Positions 1-7,225 of a stretch of 10,279 nt of DNA are shown here, one piece after another. The DNA comes from Acidimicrobiales bacterium. Lineage in GTDB: Bacteria; Actinomycetota; Acidimicrobiia; Acidimicrobiales; Poriferisodalaceae. Position 1 is the stretch's first letter, and every line of letters begins with the position of its first letter. A program made the translations under genes and the position numbers. Below the pieces are notes generated by a model. That model ran no database searches and was not told the DNA's origin. It worked only from the letters and a program-made list of their open reading frames with translations. The DNA is taken from positions 1 through 10,279 of the forward strand of contig JAGQSP010000201.1 in assembly GCA_020439485.1 (NCBI GenBank). The letters are read 5' to 3'.

Positions 1-278
1 CCGGCCTGAAGCGCGGCGATTGTCCACTGGTGATGGAGGCTTATGGGCAACGGATTGAAGATGGCGTCGATGTCGTCGCGGGCCAGGACGTCTTCGTAGG
101 TGTCCTCCACCGAGGCGATCGAGTGCTCGGCGGCATGTTGCTGGGCTCGGCCTCGGTCGCGGGCAGCGATGGCCACCAGCTCGACGTCTGGATTGGTGGC
201 CACCGGGTGGTAGAGCGCGCTCGCCGAGATCTTGGCCGCGCCAAGCACCCCCATCCGCAGCGGCGGCAGCTCGGCCAT
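1..278 (-). CDS. Gfo/Idh/MocA-family NAD(P)-dependent oxidoreductase, N-terminal part
   Basis: Only the first 92 residues are inside the window; the gene continues past the left edge. I translated it by hand from the ATG at 278. The start of the protein has a Rossmann dinucleotide-binding signature (GVLGAAKIS at residues 10-18), then a second strand ending in AIAARD (36-41) where this family normally discriminates the cofactor ribose, and the family motif NPLP followed by SLHHQWTIAAL (75-90). In known members this precedes the catalytic EKP motif, which lies beyond the edge here. The family oxidises or reduces sugars, inositols and dihydrodiols with NAD(P); the NPLP form resembles the dihydrodiol-dehydrogenase branch, but the substrate cannot be told. 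The start codon lies one base after the stop of the molybdenum-enzyme gene (TGACATG) and has AGGGG six bases upstream, so the two are probably co-transcribed and translationally coupled. An in-frame ATG at codon 9 is less likely. Confidence 0.88.
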   Translation of the reverse strand, partial: MAELPPLRMGVLGAAKISASALYHPVATNPDVELVAIAARDRGRAQQHAAEHSIASVEDTYEDVLARDDIDAIFNPLPISLHHQWTIAALQA

Positions 279-279
279 G

Positions 280-2559
280 TCAGGCCCCTGTCGACTGGAG
301 TGTTCGCCACACCCTCTGCGGCGTCACCGGAATGTCGACGTGCCTGACACCCAGATGAGACAGGGCGTCGACCACCGCGTTCTGCACCGCCGGGCCGGCA
401 CCGATGGTGCCCGACTCGCCGATGCCCTTGGACCCCAGGGGGTTGCGGTCTGTCGGTGTCTCCTGAACCAGGCGCTCGAAGCTGGGCAGCTCGGCCGCCG
501 AGCCAAGCGCATAGTCCATGAAGTTGGCCGTCAGAGGGTTTCCGTCTTCGTCGTAGACGAACTCTTCCATCAGGGCATGGAGCGCTCCGGATGCGATGCC
601 GCCGTGCACCTGACCTTCGACGATCATCGGGTTGACGATGGTGCCGGCGTCGTCGCAGGCGACATAACGAACTATCTCGACACCACCGGTTCCGGGATCG
701 ACCTCGACCACACACAGGTGCACACCAAAGGGAAAGGTCGCACCGCCCGGCGTGAAGTCGGCCTCGGCCTGCAGCGGCGCGCCCTCGGACTGTTCGATGT
801 GGGTGGCGATGTCGGCCCACCCTGTCGAAACCGCCGGAGTTCCGGCAACCGAGAACGAGCCAGTGTCGGTGTCGAGGACGATGTCGGCTGGGTTCGCCTC
901 CAGCAGAGCGGCAGCCGCGTGCTTGGCCTTCTCGACGACGGCCTCGGTCGCCTCCCACACCGCGCTGCCACCGGCCTGCAACGAACGCGAGCCGCCCGTG
1001 CCACCGCCTCGTTTCACCTCGTCGGTGTCGCCGTGGCGAACCTCGATGCGGTCGAACGGAATGCCGGTGAGGTCAGCAGCCAGCTGTGCGAACGAGGTGT
1101 GGTGACCCTGGCCATGGGCCGACGAACCCGTCAGCACCAACGCACTGCCGTCGTTGTTGATCTGGATGCTGCCGAACTCACCCGACCCCATCGGGTTGGC
1201 GATCTCGACATAGGCCGACCAACCCAGCCCGAGTTGCTTGGCGGCAGGGTCGCTGCGTCGACGGGCCTGTTCTGCCCTGAGCTGCTCGTAGCCGGCCGCC
1301 GACATCACGGCGTCCAGGGCCTTTTCGTATTGCCCAGAGTCCATGGCTGCGCCGGTGGGGCTCGTGAACGGAAAGGCCTCGGGGGCGACGAAGTTGCGCC
1401 TGCGAAGCTCGGCGGGATCCATGCCGATCTCGGCGGCGTACATGTCCATCATGCGTTCGATGGTGAGGGCCGCCTCGGGCCGACCCGCTCCCCGGTACGC
1501 ACCCATCGGAACGGTGTTGGTGACCACAGACCTGGATGCGACATCGACCTTGGGAATGTCGTATACGCCGGTGGCCATGACGCTGCCGAAGAACGGCAAC
1601 ACCGACCCGATGGCCGGGTAGGCGCCGGCGTCGGCCAGGATCCGCACCTCGAGCGATGTCACGTTGCCATCACGGCTGCCACCGATGCGAGCGTCGACGG
1701 TCCAGCCGCGACCGTGCACCAGGCCGGTCATGCTCTCCGAGCGCGTCTCGGTCCACCGAATCGGTCGATCGAGATCCCTGGCGATGGCCGCCACCACCAG
1801 GTCCTCTGGATAGGCACCACTCTTGGCACCGAAACCGCCGCCCACGTCTGGGGTGATGACGTGAACCTGGTCCTTGTCGACGCCCAAACCTGCGGCCAGT
1901 GCGTCTCGCGCCCCGTGCGGGAACTGGGTGCACGACCACTGTGTGAGCCTGGGGCGGCCGTCTTCACCGGCCGACCACGACGACACAGTCGATCGGGGTT
2001 CTATGGGGCAAGGCGCCTGACGGTGGTTCTTGTAGTGCAGGCCGACCGTGACCTCGCAGTCGGCGAAGATGTCGTCCTGGTTTGCCGAAGGCATCGCCAG
2101 GCTGGTGTTGGTTCCCGCGTCGGCGAACAACAGCAGCTCGTCGGTGGCCGAGCGACTCACGTCGACCAGGGCCTCGAGAGGTTCGTAGTCGACAAACACC
2201 ATCTCGGCAGCGTCGACCCCCTGGGCCCGCGTTTGGCTGACGATGGCCACGATGGGCTCGCCCACGAACCGCACCCGGCCCCGGGCCATCACCGGTCGAC
2301 CCATCGACGCGTTGATCATGGGGTTACCCGGTGCCATGTCGTTGAGGCCCAGGTCGTCGACGGTGTAGACGGCCACGACGCCCGGCATGTCGCGGGCTTC
2401 GCTGACGTCGACATCGGCCAGTTCTGCGTGGGCCATCAGCGAACGCACGAACGTCACGAACAGCGAATCGGACGGTGCCAGGTCGTCGACATACCTGCCT
2501 CCGACGGTCAACAGTTCGGGATCTTCCTTGCGGACGACCCGGGTTCCGATCATGCTCAC
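280..2559 (-). CDS. Xanthine dehydrogenase-family molybdopterin-binding subunit (CoxL form II-like)
   Basis: About 759 residues, the usual length for a large, Mo-cofactor-binding subunit of the CO dehydrogenase / xanthine oxidase family, which hydroxylates or oxidises small organic molecules at a Mo centre. The N-terminus has the family start (GTRVVRKEDPELLTVGGRYVDD), then the a/b-hammerhead domain to about residue 130. Cofactor motifs follow: GGGFGAK (240-246), AYRGAGR (354-360), GQG (483-485), and GSKGIGESG (709-717), whose Glu715 corresponds to the conserved catalytic base. AYRGAGR marks form II enzymes; true CO dehydrogenases (form I) carry AYxCSFR, so CO oxidation is unlikely to be the role. 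Subunits for FAD and 2Fe-2S clusters are not adjacent in this window. I chose the GTG at 2559 because GGGGGAG sits five bases before it; the ATG at 2553, two codons later, is eleven bases from that site and is the alternative. The long open frame opposite this gene is a GC-driven shadow. Confidence 0.93.
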   Translation of the reverse strand: MSMIGTRVVRKEDPELLTVGGRYVDDLAPSDSLFVTFVRSLMAHAELADVDVSEARDMPGVVAVYTVDDLGLNDMAPGNPMINASMGRPVMARGRVRFVGEPIVAIVSQTRAQGVDAAEMVFVDYEPLEALVDVSRSATDELLLFADAGTNTSLAMPSANQDDIFADCEVTVGLHYKNHRQAPCPIEPRSTVSSWSAGEDGRPRLTQWSCTQFPHGARDALAAGLGVDKDQVHVITPDVGGGFGAKSGAYPEDLVVAAIARDLDRPIRWTETRSESMTGLVHGRGWTVDARIGGSRDGNVTSLEVRILADAGAYPAIGSVLPFFGSVMATGVYDIPKVDVASRSVVTNTVPMGAYRGAGRPEAALTIERMMDMYAAEIGMDPAELRRRNFVAPEAFPFTSPTGAAMDSGQYEKALDAVMSAAGYEQLRAEQARRRSDPAAKQLGLGWSAYVEIANPMGSGEFGSIQINNDGSALVLTGSSAHGQGHHTSFAQLAADLTGIPFDRIEVRHGDTDEVKRGGGTGGSRSLQAGGSAVWEATEAVVEKAKHAAAALLEANPADIVLDTDTGSFSVAGTPAVSTGWADIATHIEQSEGAPLQAEADFTPGGATFPFGVHLCVVEVDPGTGGVEIVRYVACDDAGTIVNPMIVEGQVHGGIASGALHALMEEFVYDEDGNPLTANFMDYALGSAAELPSFERLVQETPTDRNPLGSKGIGESGTIGAGPAVQNAVVDALSHLGVRHVDIPVTPQRVWRTLQSTGA

Positions 2560-2564
2560 TGGCG

Positions 2565-2571
2565 CTCCCCC
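2565..2571 (-). promoter_or_regulatory. Shine-Dalgarno site of the CoxL-like gene
   Basis: The minus strand reads GGGGGAG here, five bases before the GTG at 2559 and eleven before the ATG at 2553. The spacing favours the GTG as the start. Confidence 0.5.
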
Positions 2572-2606
2572 ATCGGCTCGATCGCCGACGGCACGCCGGC
2601 CCCTCA

Positions 2607-2612
2607 AACCTA
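2607..2612 (-). promoter_or_regulatory. Possible -10 element for the CoxL-like gene
   Basis: TAGGTT on the minus strand fits TAnnnT and would give a leader of about 40 bases containing the GGGGGAG site. No -35 hexamer resembling TTGACA is visible at 16-18 bp, so this is weak. It lies only about 30 bp from the divergent -10 candidate at 2640, so the two promoters would compete or be jointly regulated. Confidence 0.25.
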
Positions 2613-2639
2613 GCGGTGCATCGGCTCGCGCACGCGGTG

Positions 2640-2645
2640 TACGTT
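2640..2645 (+). promoter_or_regulatory. Possible -10 element for a leaderless transcript
   Basis: TACGTT fits TAnnnT and ends six bases before the ATG at 2652, placing the predicted transcription start on the A of the start codon. There is no Shine-Dalgarno sequence before this ATG. Leaderless mRNAs with this geometry are well known in actinobacteria. No clear -35 is seen. Confidence 0.4.
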
Positions 2646-2651
2646 CGCTCC

Positions 2652-3218
2652 ATGAGTCAGAACCTGCGTCTTTACACCAGAGCCCTGTACGGATTCGACC
2701 ACGTGGTGCGCCTGGCCCCGCCAGAAGCCTGGTCGAACGAGTCACCTTGCGAGGGCTGGACGGCCCGTCACGTTATTGGCCACGTCAACGCCGTGCAACG
2801 CTATGTCGAGTCGTTGATCGAAGGCCGCGAGCCCACCATGAGCCCGATGCAAGACCTCGAGCGCAACGCAGGCGACGACCCGGCGGCAACGTGGGCCGCA
2901 ACTCTCGAGTCGCTGCTGGCCGCCCTGGATCAGCCGGGCGTTCTGCAACGGGTGGTCCAGAGCTTCTGGGGTGAGATAACGGTCGACGACGGCATCGGAC
3001 GTCTGCTGGGCGACGTCACCATCCATTCCTGGGACCTGGCCCGGGCCTTCGGCGTAGACGATCGCCTCGACCCCATACTGGTCGAGGCGGTGACCGCGGC
3101 CATGGCGCCCAACGCCGACAATCTGGCATCGTCTGGCATGTTCGCCGCACGCGTAGACGTTGGCGACGACGCAGATGCGCAGGCCCAGCTGTTGGCCATG
3201 TCGGGTCGCCGGCCCTGA
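2652..3218 (+). CDS. DinB-like, mycothiol-dependent-enzyme family protein (TIGR03086 / maleylpyruvate isomerase-like)
   Basis: A 188-residue soluble protein of the four-helix DinB/MDMPI fold. Typical marks are the N-terminal PCEGWTARHVIGHV (32-45), whose His40/His44 region supplies a metal ligand in the family, the second conserved block GDVTIHSWDLARAFG (120-134) with His125 and Asp128, and a C-terminal tail of the form GMFAARVDVGDDADAQ..LLAMSGRRP. Relatives use a divalent metal to activate mycothiol for isomerisation or conjugation, but most TIGR03086 proteins have no assigned substrate, so I do not name a reaction. No Shine-Dalgarno is present at the start; a TAnnnT hexamer six bases upstream suggests a leaderless mRNA. 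The stop codon overlaps the start of the dehydratase gene (TGATG), so the two are probably made together. Confidence 0.85.
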   Translation: MSQNLRLYTRALYGFDHVVRLAPPEAWSNESPCEGWTARHVIGHVNAVQRYVESLIEGREPTMSPMQDLERNAGDDPAATWAATLESLLAALDQPGVLQRVVQSFWGEITVDDGIGRLLGDVTIHSWDLARAFGVDDRLDPILVEAVTAAMAPNADNLASSGMFAARVDVGDDADAQAQLLAMSGRRP

Positions 3219-4933
3219 TGGGTGGGCCCGACTCCACCCGGTACTGGCGGTCCAATCGTGTCGAGATGAGGGCCGCGGGGTTCGACCCCGACCGGACCCG
3301 CGCCCTCGACCTGATAGTCACGGTCGCCAGCCCGTTCACCAACGCCCACCGCTGCAACAACCGCGTGGGCCAACTCGCAGACCTGGCCATGTCGGCGCTG
3401 GCCGAGGTTGGGGCCCAGGGCCTGCTGGTCGGAACCCCTGCCGTTTCCGACGCACTTACGCAGGGCACCCCCAACGCTGGTTTCAGCCTGGTGTCGCGCG
3501 ACCTGATAGCCGACTGCATCGAGCTGGGGCATCGGGCCCACCACGCCAATGCGATGCTGGTGATCTCGGGCTGTGACAAGGTCGGGGCGGCCGCCATGAT
3601 GCCCCTGGCGCGCACCAACGACTTCGGTCTGGTGGTTTACCCCGGCACCAGCTCGCCGGGTTCGGTGGCCATCCAGCCGTGGGCCTCGAAGGGCAACAAC
3701 CTGACGATCCTCGACTATGCCGAGGCGCGCGCCGCACACGAGGCGGGGCGCATCTCCAGCACAGACCTCGAACAGGTCGAGAGTTGCATCATGCCGGGCA
3801 GCGGCACATGCGGAGCGATGTTCACGGCCAACACCATGAGCACCATCACCGAAGCCATGGGCATGATGCTGCCGCTGGGGGCCTCACACCCCGCCGACCA
3901 CAACGCGGCAGGCCCCGTGCACCCGGACGTGGTGTCGCAAGTACACGCGTCGGTGCTGGCCCTGACCCACCTGGTCGAAGCCGGCATCAGGCCCCGAGAC
4001 ATCATGACGTTGGCAGCGTTCGAGAACGCCATAGTCACCGCGTACGCGATGGGCGGATCGACAAACCTCTACCTGCACCTGCTGGCGATAGCCCGTGAGG
4101 CAGGGGTGTCACTGACGGTCGACCACATTCAGGCGGTCGGCGAGAAGGTACCGCTGATAGGCAACCTGCAGCCCCACGGCCCCTACGCCATGGTCGCCCT
4201 GCACCAGCTGGGCGGTGTACCGGTGGTGATGCGCGAACTGCTCGACGCGGGCTTGCTTCACGGCGACGCCATGACGGTCACCGGTCGCACCCTGGCCGAG
4301 AACCTCGCCGATACGCCGACCCTGGCCGAGCTGGGCCAGCAGGACATAGTGCGGCCCGTCACCAACCCGTTGGCGCCGCCCAACAACCACATCAGCGTGC
4401 TGAAGGGCAACCTGGCGCCAGACAGTTGTGTGCTAAAGCTCGGCGGCAAGACCCTCGAGCGAGGTCGGTTCCGCGGGCCGGCCCGGGTCTTCGACAGCGA
4501 GCCCGAGGCCATGGCCGGTATCAAGTCTGGTGCCGTTCGGCCGGGTGGCGTGGTGGTGGTGCGCAACGTGGGCCCGGTGGGCGGAGCCGGAATGCCCGAG
4601 ATGGTGATGCTGACCATCCAGCTGCAGGGACGAGGTCTGGGGTCAGACGTCGCGTTGATAACCGACGGCCGCTTCTCGGGGGTGTCGCACGGCATCCTCA
4701 TAGGGCACATATCGCCCGAGGCCGCCACCGGCGGGCCTCTGGCCGCCGTGCGCGACGACGACATCATCGTCATCGACCCAACCGCTCGAACGCTCGATGT
4801 CGAGCTGAGCGACGAGGAACTGGCCGAGCGGATGTCGCACTGGGTGCCGCCACAAAGCCACGTCGACCTTGGCAGTGTGCGCGGCAAGTGGATGCGCCTC
4901 GTCTCATCGGCACACCACGGCTGCGTGCTCTAG
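3218..4933 (+). CDS. IlvD/Edd-family Fe-S dehydratase
   Basis: 571 residues, within the normal range for dihydroxy-acid dehydratases. This family removes water from 2,3-dihydroxy acids or sugar acids to give 2-keto acids, using an Fe-S cluster and Mg2+. Three cysteines sit where cluster ligands are expected: Cys46 (HRCNNRVGQLADLA), Cys119 (SGCDK, with Lys121 matching the carbamylated lysine of IlvD) and Cys198 (GSGTCGAMFTANTM). TDGRFSGVSHG (482-492) carries Ser487, equivalent to the catalytic base, and IGHISPEA and the tail MRLVSSAHHGCVL match the family end. The segment VSDALTQGTPNAGFSLVSRD (76-95) departs from the VSDGIxMGxxGMxYSL of housekeeping IlvD, so this may be a catabolic sugar-acid or other dehydratase and not the branched-chain amino acid enzyme. 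It has no Shine-Dalgarno; the start overlaps the preceding stop by one base, implying translational coupling. Ile is encoded by ATA unusually often. Confidence 0.9.
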   Translation: MGGPDSTRYWRSNRVEMRAAGFDPDRTRALDLIVTVASPFTNAHRCNNRVGQLADLAMSALAEVGAQGLLVGTPAVSDALTQGTPNAGFSLVSRDLIADCIELGHRAHHANAMLVISGCDKVGAAAMMPLARTNDFGLVVYPGTSSPGSVAIQPWASKGNNLTILDYAEARAAHEAGRISSTDLEQVESCIMPGSGTCGAMFTANTMSTITEAMGMMLPLGASHPADHNAAGPVHPDVVSQVHASVLALTHLVEAGIRPRDIMTLAAFENAIVTAYAMGGSTNLYLHLLAIAREAGVSLTVDHIQAVGEKVPLIGNLQPHGPYAMVALHQLGGVPVVMRELLDAGLLHGDAMTVTGRTLAENLADTPTLAELGQQDIVRPVTNPLAPPNNHISVLKGNLAPDSCVLKLGGKTLERGRFRGPARVFDSEPEAMAGIKSGAVRPGGVVVVRNVGPVGGAGMPEMVMLTIQLQGRGLGSDVALITDGRFSGVSHGILIGHISPEAATGGPLAAVRDDDIIVIDPTARTLDVELSDEELAERMSHWVPPQSHVDLGSVRGKWMRLVSSAHHGCVL

Positions 4934-4940
4934 GCCAGCA

Positions 4941-6353
4941 CTAGCTCCGCATCAACAGCTGCTCGGCGATAGCGATCGTCTCGTCGTACAGCTCTGATCG
5001 ATACCCGCCGCGGAAGCACTCGGCCAGGGCTTGCCAGGCGGTTGCGTCGTCTGCGAAAACGTCCAGATAGGCCCGATAGTGCGCCGCGGCTTCGGCCGGC
5101 CTGTCCAGCCGGCGCAGTAGGTCGCCAGCTCGCAGATGGAGGCCGAGGCCGCCCTCGTTAGGCCACAGCCCAATCGCACGACGTATCTGCTCGACCTCGG
5201 CTGACGGCTCACAGCCCGACTCGATCTGGCCGATGGCGTGTCGGGCAGCAGAGTGGTCGGAGTGGGTTCTGGCGCCGACCGACAGGCAGCGCTGCCTCAC
5301 CGCCGCGCTGATCAGGTGTGTCGAGGTTCCCATCTGGGCGGCACGTCGATCGCCGATCTCGACGACGGTTCCGTCGACGAACCTCAAGCGCAGCGGGTGA
5401 CGATGTCCTGGCTGGCCGCGAACGTAGATGATGGTCGTTTCGACCGAGGCGGCATACAACTGGTTGGCCGGCCTTTCGAGCCAGCCACCGCGCAGGCCGC
5501 GCCACATGAGCCTGTCGGAGGCGATCTTCAGCTCGATCGGCTGTCTTGCCGGGAACGATTCGGTCCTGACCAAAAGCGCGACCAGGCCCCACATGAAGAG
5601 CCCTATCGCCATGAACAAGAAACGGTCTCGGGTGGGGTTGTCGCCGATCACCTCGACCATCCAAGGCCAGCCGAGAACCAGCACAAGCCCGAGGCCCAGA
5701 CCGACGGCTGCAGCCGTGATGGTCTTGCGGCTGACCGCTAGGTGAGACAGGTCTCGGTCGGGCGCGAGGGCCGAGGCCGACATCGAGTCCGACACCAGCC
5801 TTGGTGCCTGGGCAACCAGCCGGTCGAACAGATCGTCGAAGCCGGCCATGGTTCTGGAAAGGCGCATCCGGCCGTCGCTCGTCGACAGCACGCTGGCAGG
5901 CCACCACCGTGCCTCTTCGATTGCCTCGATCGAAGCGATCGGCACCGACCGCTTCGTCCACAGCTTGACCTTCGTCAGGCGGTCGGGCTCCAGCACCACG
6001 ACGGTTTGTCCAGGCAGCGAACACACCAGGCCGATGCCGACGAACACCGCCCCTACCGCGACCAGGCCGATGGCGGCTCGAGAGGCATCCGGGTCGGCGT
6101 CGACCAGCCAGACCGCTGCGGGCAACAGGCTCAGCGAGCCCAGCGCAAAGCCGAGCCACACAAGGACCAGCGCGAGGCGAATGGCGACGTCAGATCCGTA
6201 TACGAGACCGACGTCGGCGAGCTCCTCAACGGTTCGTTCGCGGCGGTTGAACAGCGTTCGGCCAGCCCATCTGGCGCCGAACACCCCAACCGATACAACA
6301 AGGGCCACGGCAGCCAACACCACGGCTCCGGCGGCCAGTTCGCTCAGGCTCAC
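4941..6353 (-). CDS. Membrane protein with two PH-like segments and a TPR-like C-terminus
   Basis: A 470-residue protein I cannot assign to a characterised family. Visible order: one N-terminal helix (about 5-27), a hydrophobic pair (58-83 and 93-115), a bacterial PH-like segment (117-182, ending SRTMAGFDDLFDRLVAQAP), a second hydrophobic pair (209-236 and 244-262), a second PH-like segment (268-355), then a helical, TPR-like tail (about 385-468: LHLRAGDLLRRLDRPAEAAAHYRAYL, then DDATAWQALAECF). The two repeats of helix pair plus PH-like segment suggest an internal duplication. The GTG start at 6353 is chosen because it overlaps the upstream TPR gene by four bases (GTGA) and has GCGAGG eight bases before it; extending to the ATG at 6419 would place 22 Arg/Pro-rich residues inside the neighbour's reading frame. 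It likely acts at the cytoplasmic membrane as partner of the TPR protein. It converges tail-to-tail on the dehydratase gene with a 7-bp gap. Confidence 0.75.
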   Translation of the reverse strand: MSLSELAAGAVVLAAVALVVSVGVFGARWAGRTLFNRRERTVEELADVGLVYGSDVAIRLALVLVWLGFALGSLSLLPAAVWLVDADPDASRAAIGLVAVGAVFVGIGLVCSLPGQTVVVLEPDRLTKVKLWTKRSVPIASIEAIEEARWWPASVLSTSDGRMRLSRTMAGFDDLFDRLVAQAPRLVSDSMSASALAPDRDLSHLAVSRKTITAAAVGLGLGLVLVLGWPWMVEVIGDNPTRDRFLFMAIGLFMWGLVALLVRTESFPARQPIELKIASDRLMWRGLRGGWLERPANQLYAASVETTIIYVRGQPGHRHPLRLRFVDGTVVEIGDRRAAQMGTSTHLISAAVRQRCLSVGARTHSDHSAARHAIGQIESGCEPSAEVEQIRRAIGLWPNEGGLGLHLRAGDLLRRLDRPAEAAAHYRAYLDVFADDATAWQALAECFRGGYRSELYDETIAIAEQLLMRS

Positions 6354-7165
6354 GGGTCGAACCTCGCCAGCCGGTCGTCTGCGGCGATTATCTGACGTGC
6401 TTCGGGGGCAAGGTGCCATGGCACCTGCCGCTTGCGTCGCCTGTTGAGAAAGCGCCGCGAGGGGCGCATCGCCCTCAGCCGCTCGATGTGTCGGTCGTCG
6501 CCAGGATCCAGGCGCCCTGCCGTCGCAAAATGCCTAGAAGCGAGCTTCACCATTCCCTGCCGCGCCCGCACCACCCCCATCAGCACATGGCCGTCGGGCC
6601 AATCCGGCTGAACCGACAGCCCCTGTTCCAAAGCCGACGCAGCACCCACCAGATCGTCCGCGATCACGTGGGCAACCGCCTTGGCGTAGTAGCCGCCGGT
6701 CTGGTCGGGTTGCAGGGCCAAGGCTGTGTTTGCGGCATCCATCGCCCTGGTAGACGCTGCCGTCCGGTCAGAGGCCCCGTCGCCATCTGGCCGAGCATCG
6801 AGCCACGGCCCCGAGGTTGCCAACGACAGCGTCATGTGGAGCGGTGCCAGGTCGGGCTCCATCACCAAGGCCCGACTGCACAGTTCGATCGCCTCGTCGT
6901 AGCGCCCGGCGTGCCTGGCCACCCGGGCGGCCAGGTGCAGCGACGCCGGGTCTGCAGCGATGCCCATTGCGTCGGTCGCGTGTTGGGCCGCCAGATCGAG
7001 CCGCCCTGCTCCCAACTCGATCTCGCCCAGAAGGCGATGTGTCGAGGCTTCGCCGGGCTCCTGCGACAGTGCTTCCAGTGCACTCGAGCGCGCCTCGTCG
7101 AAGCGGCGCAGCAACAGCAGGTTCTGGCCATGTCTGCGGAGCCGTTCGACGTCGTCCATCACCAT
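6350..7165 (-). CDS. Tetratricopeptide-repeat protein
   Basis: 271 residues, no signal peptide and no membrane helix, so cytosolic. Degenerate TPR units can be followed from about residue 8 to 222: LLLLRRFDEARSSALEALSQ (16-35), LLGEIELGAGRLDLAAQHAT (45-64), LAARVARHAGRYDEAIELCS (78-97), AMDAANTALALQPDQ (141-155), AKAVAHVIADDLVGAASALE (161-180) and GVVRARQGMVKLASRHFATA (197-216). A loop rich in Asp, Gly and Ala (119-138) interrupts the array. The last 50 residues leave the repeat pattern with a very basic stretch, RPSRRFLNRRRKRQ (234-247). TPR arrays are protein-binding scaffolds; the obvious candidate partners are the overlapping membrane protein downstream and the divergent AAA ATPase. Start at the ATG at 7165; a second ATG at 7159 is in frame and no Shine-Dalgarno decides between them. 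Confidence 0.85.
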   Translation of the reverse strand: MVMDDVERLRRHGQNLLLLRRFDEARSSALEALSQEPGEASTHRLLGEIELGAGRLDLAAQHATDAMGIAADPASLHLAARVARHAGRYDEAIELCSRALVMEPDLAPLHMTLSLATSGPWLDARPDGDGASDRTAASTRAMDAANTALALQPDQTGGYYAKAVAHVIADDLVGAASALEQGLSVQPDWPDGHVLMGVVRARQGMVKLASRHFATAGRLDPGDDRHIERLRAMRPSRRFLNRRRKRQVPWHLAPEARQIIAADDRLARFDP

Positions 7166-7225
7166 CTAGATCGGTCGCCCGGGGCACTGCTTGATGCCGG
7201 GCACCCGGCTGCCGATCCTAAACAC
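7166..7225. other. Divergent intergenic region between TPR and AAA genes
   Basis: Sixty bases must hold the promoters for both directions. No Shine-Dalgarno precedes either start. For the AAA gene the hexamer GATCCT (7214-7219), one base off a TAnnnT element, ends six bases before the ATG, so a leaderless start is possible but weakly supported. On the minus strand I see no clear -10. The shared, short control region suggests the two transcripts are co-regulated. Confidence 0.4.

Noticed and set aside
280..2559. Annotation as aerobic carbon monoxide dehydrogenase
   Set aside because: The active-site loop reads AYRGAGR, the form II signature, not the AYxCSFR loop of true CO dehydrogenases.
232..2613. 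A 793-codon plus-strand open frame opposite the CoxL-like gene
   Set aside because: It mirrors a well-supported gene, has no recognisable domain, and its Arg/His/Gly/Val-rich composition is typical of antisense frames in GC-rich DNA.
5920..5955. Local inverted repeat around CTCGATCGAAGCGATCGG
   Set aside because: It lies inside the membrane-protein gene and is explained by the repeated residues IEAIEEA.
6413..7225. Extension of the AAA reading frame upstream of 7226
   Set aside because: The extension is the antisense of the TPR gene and contains no known domain; the AAA homology starts just after the ATG at 7226.
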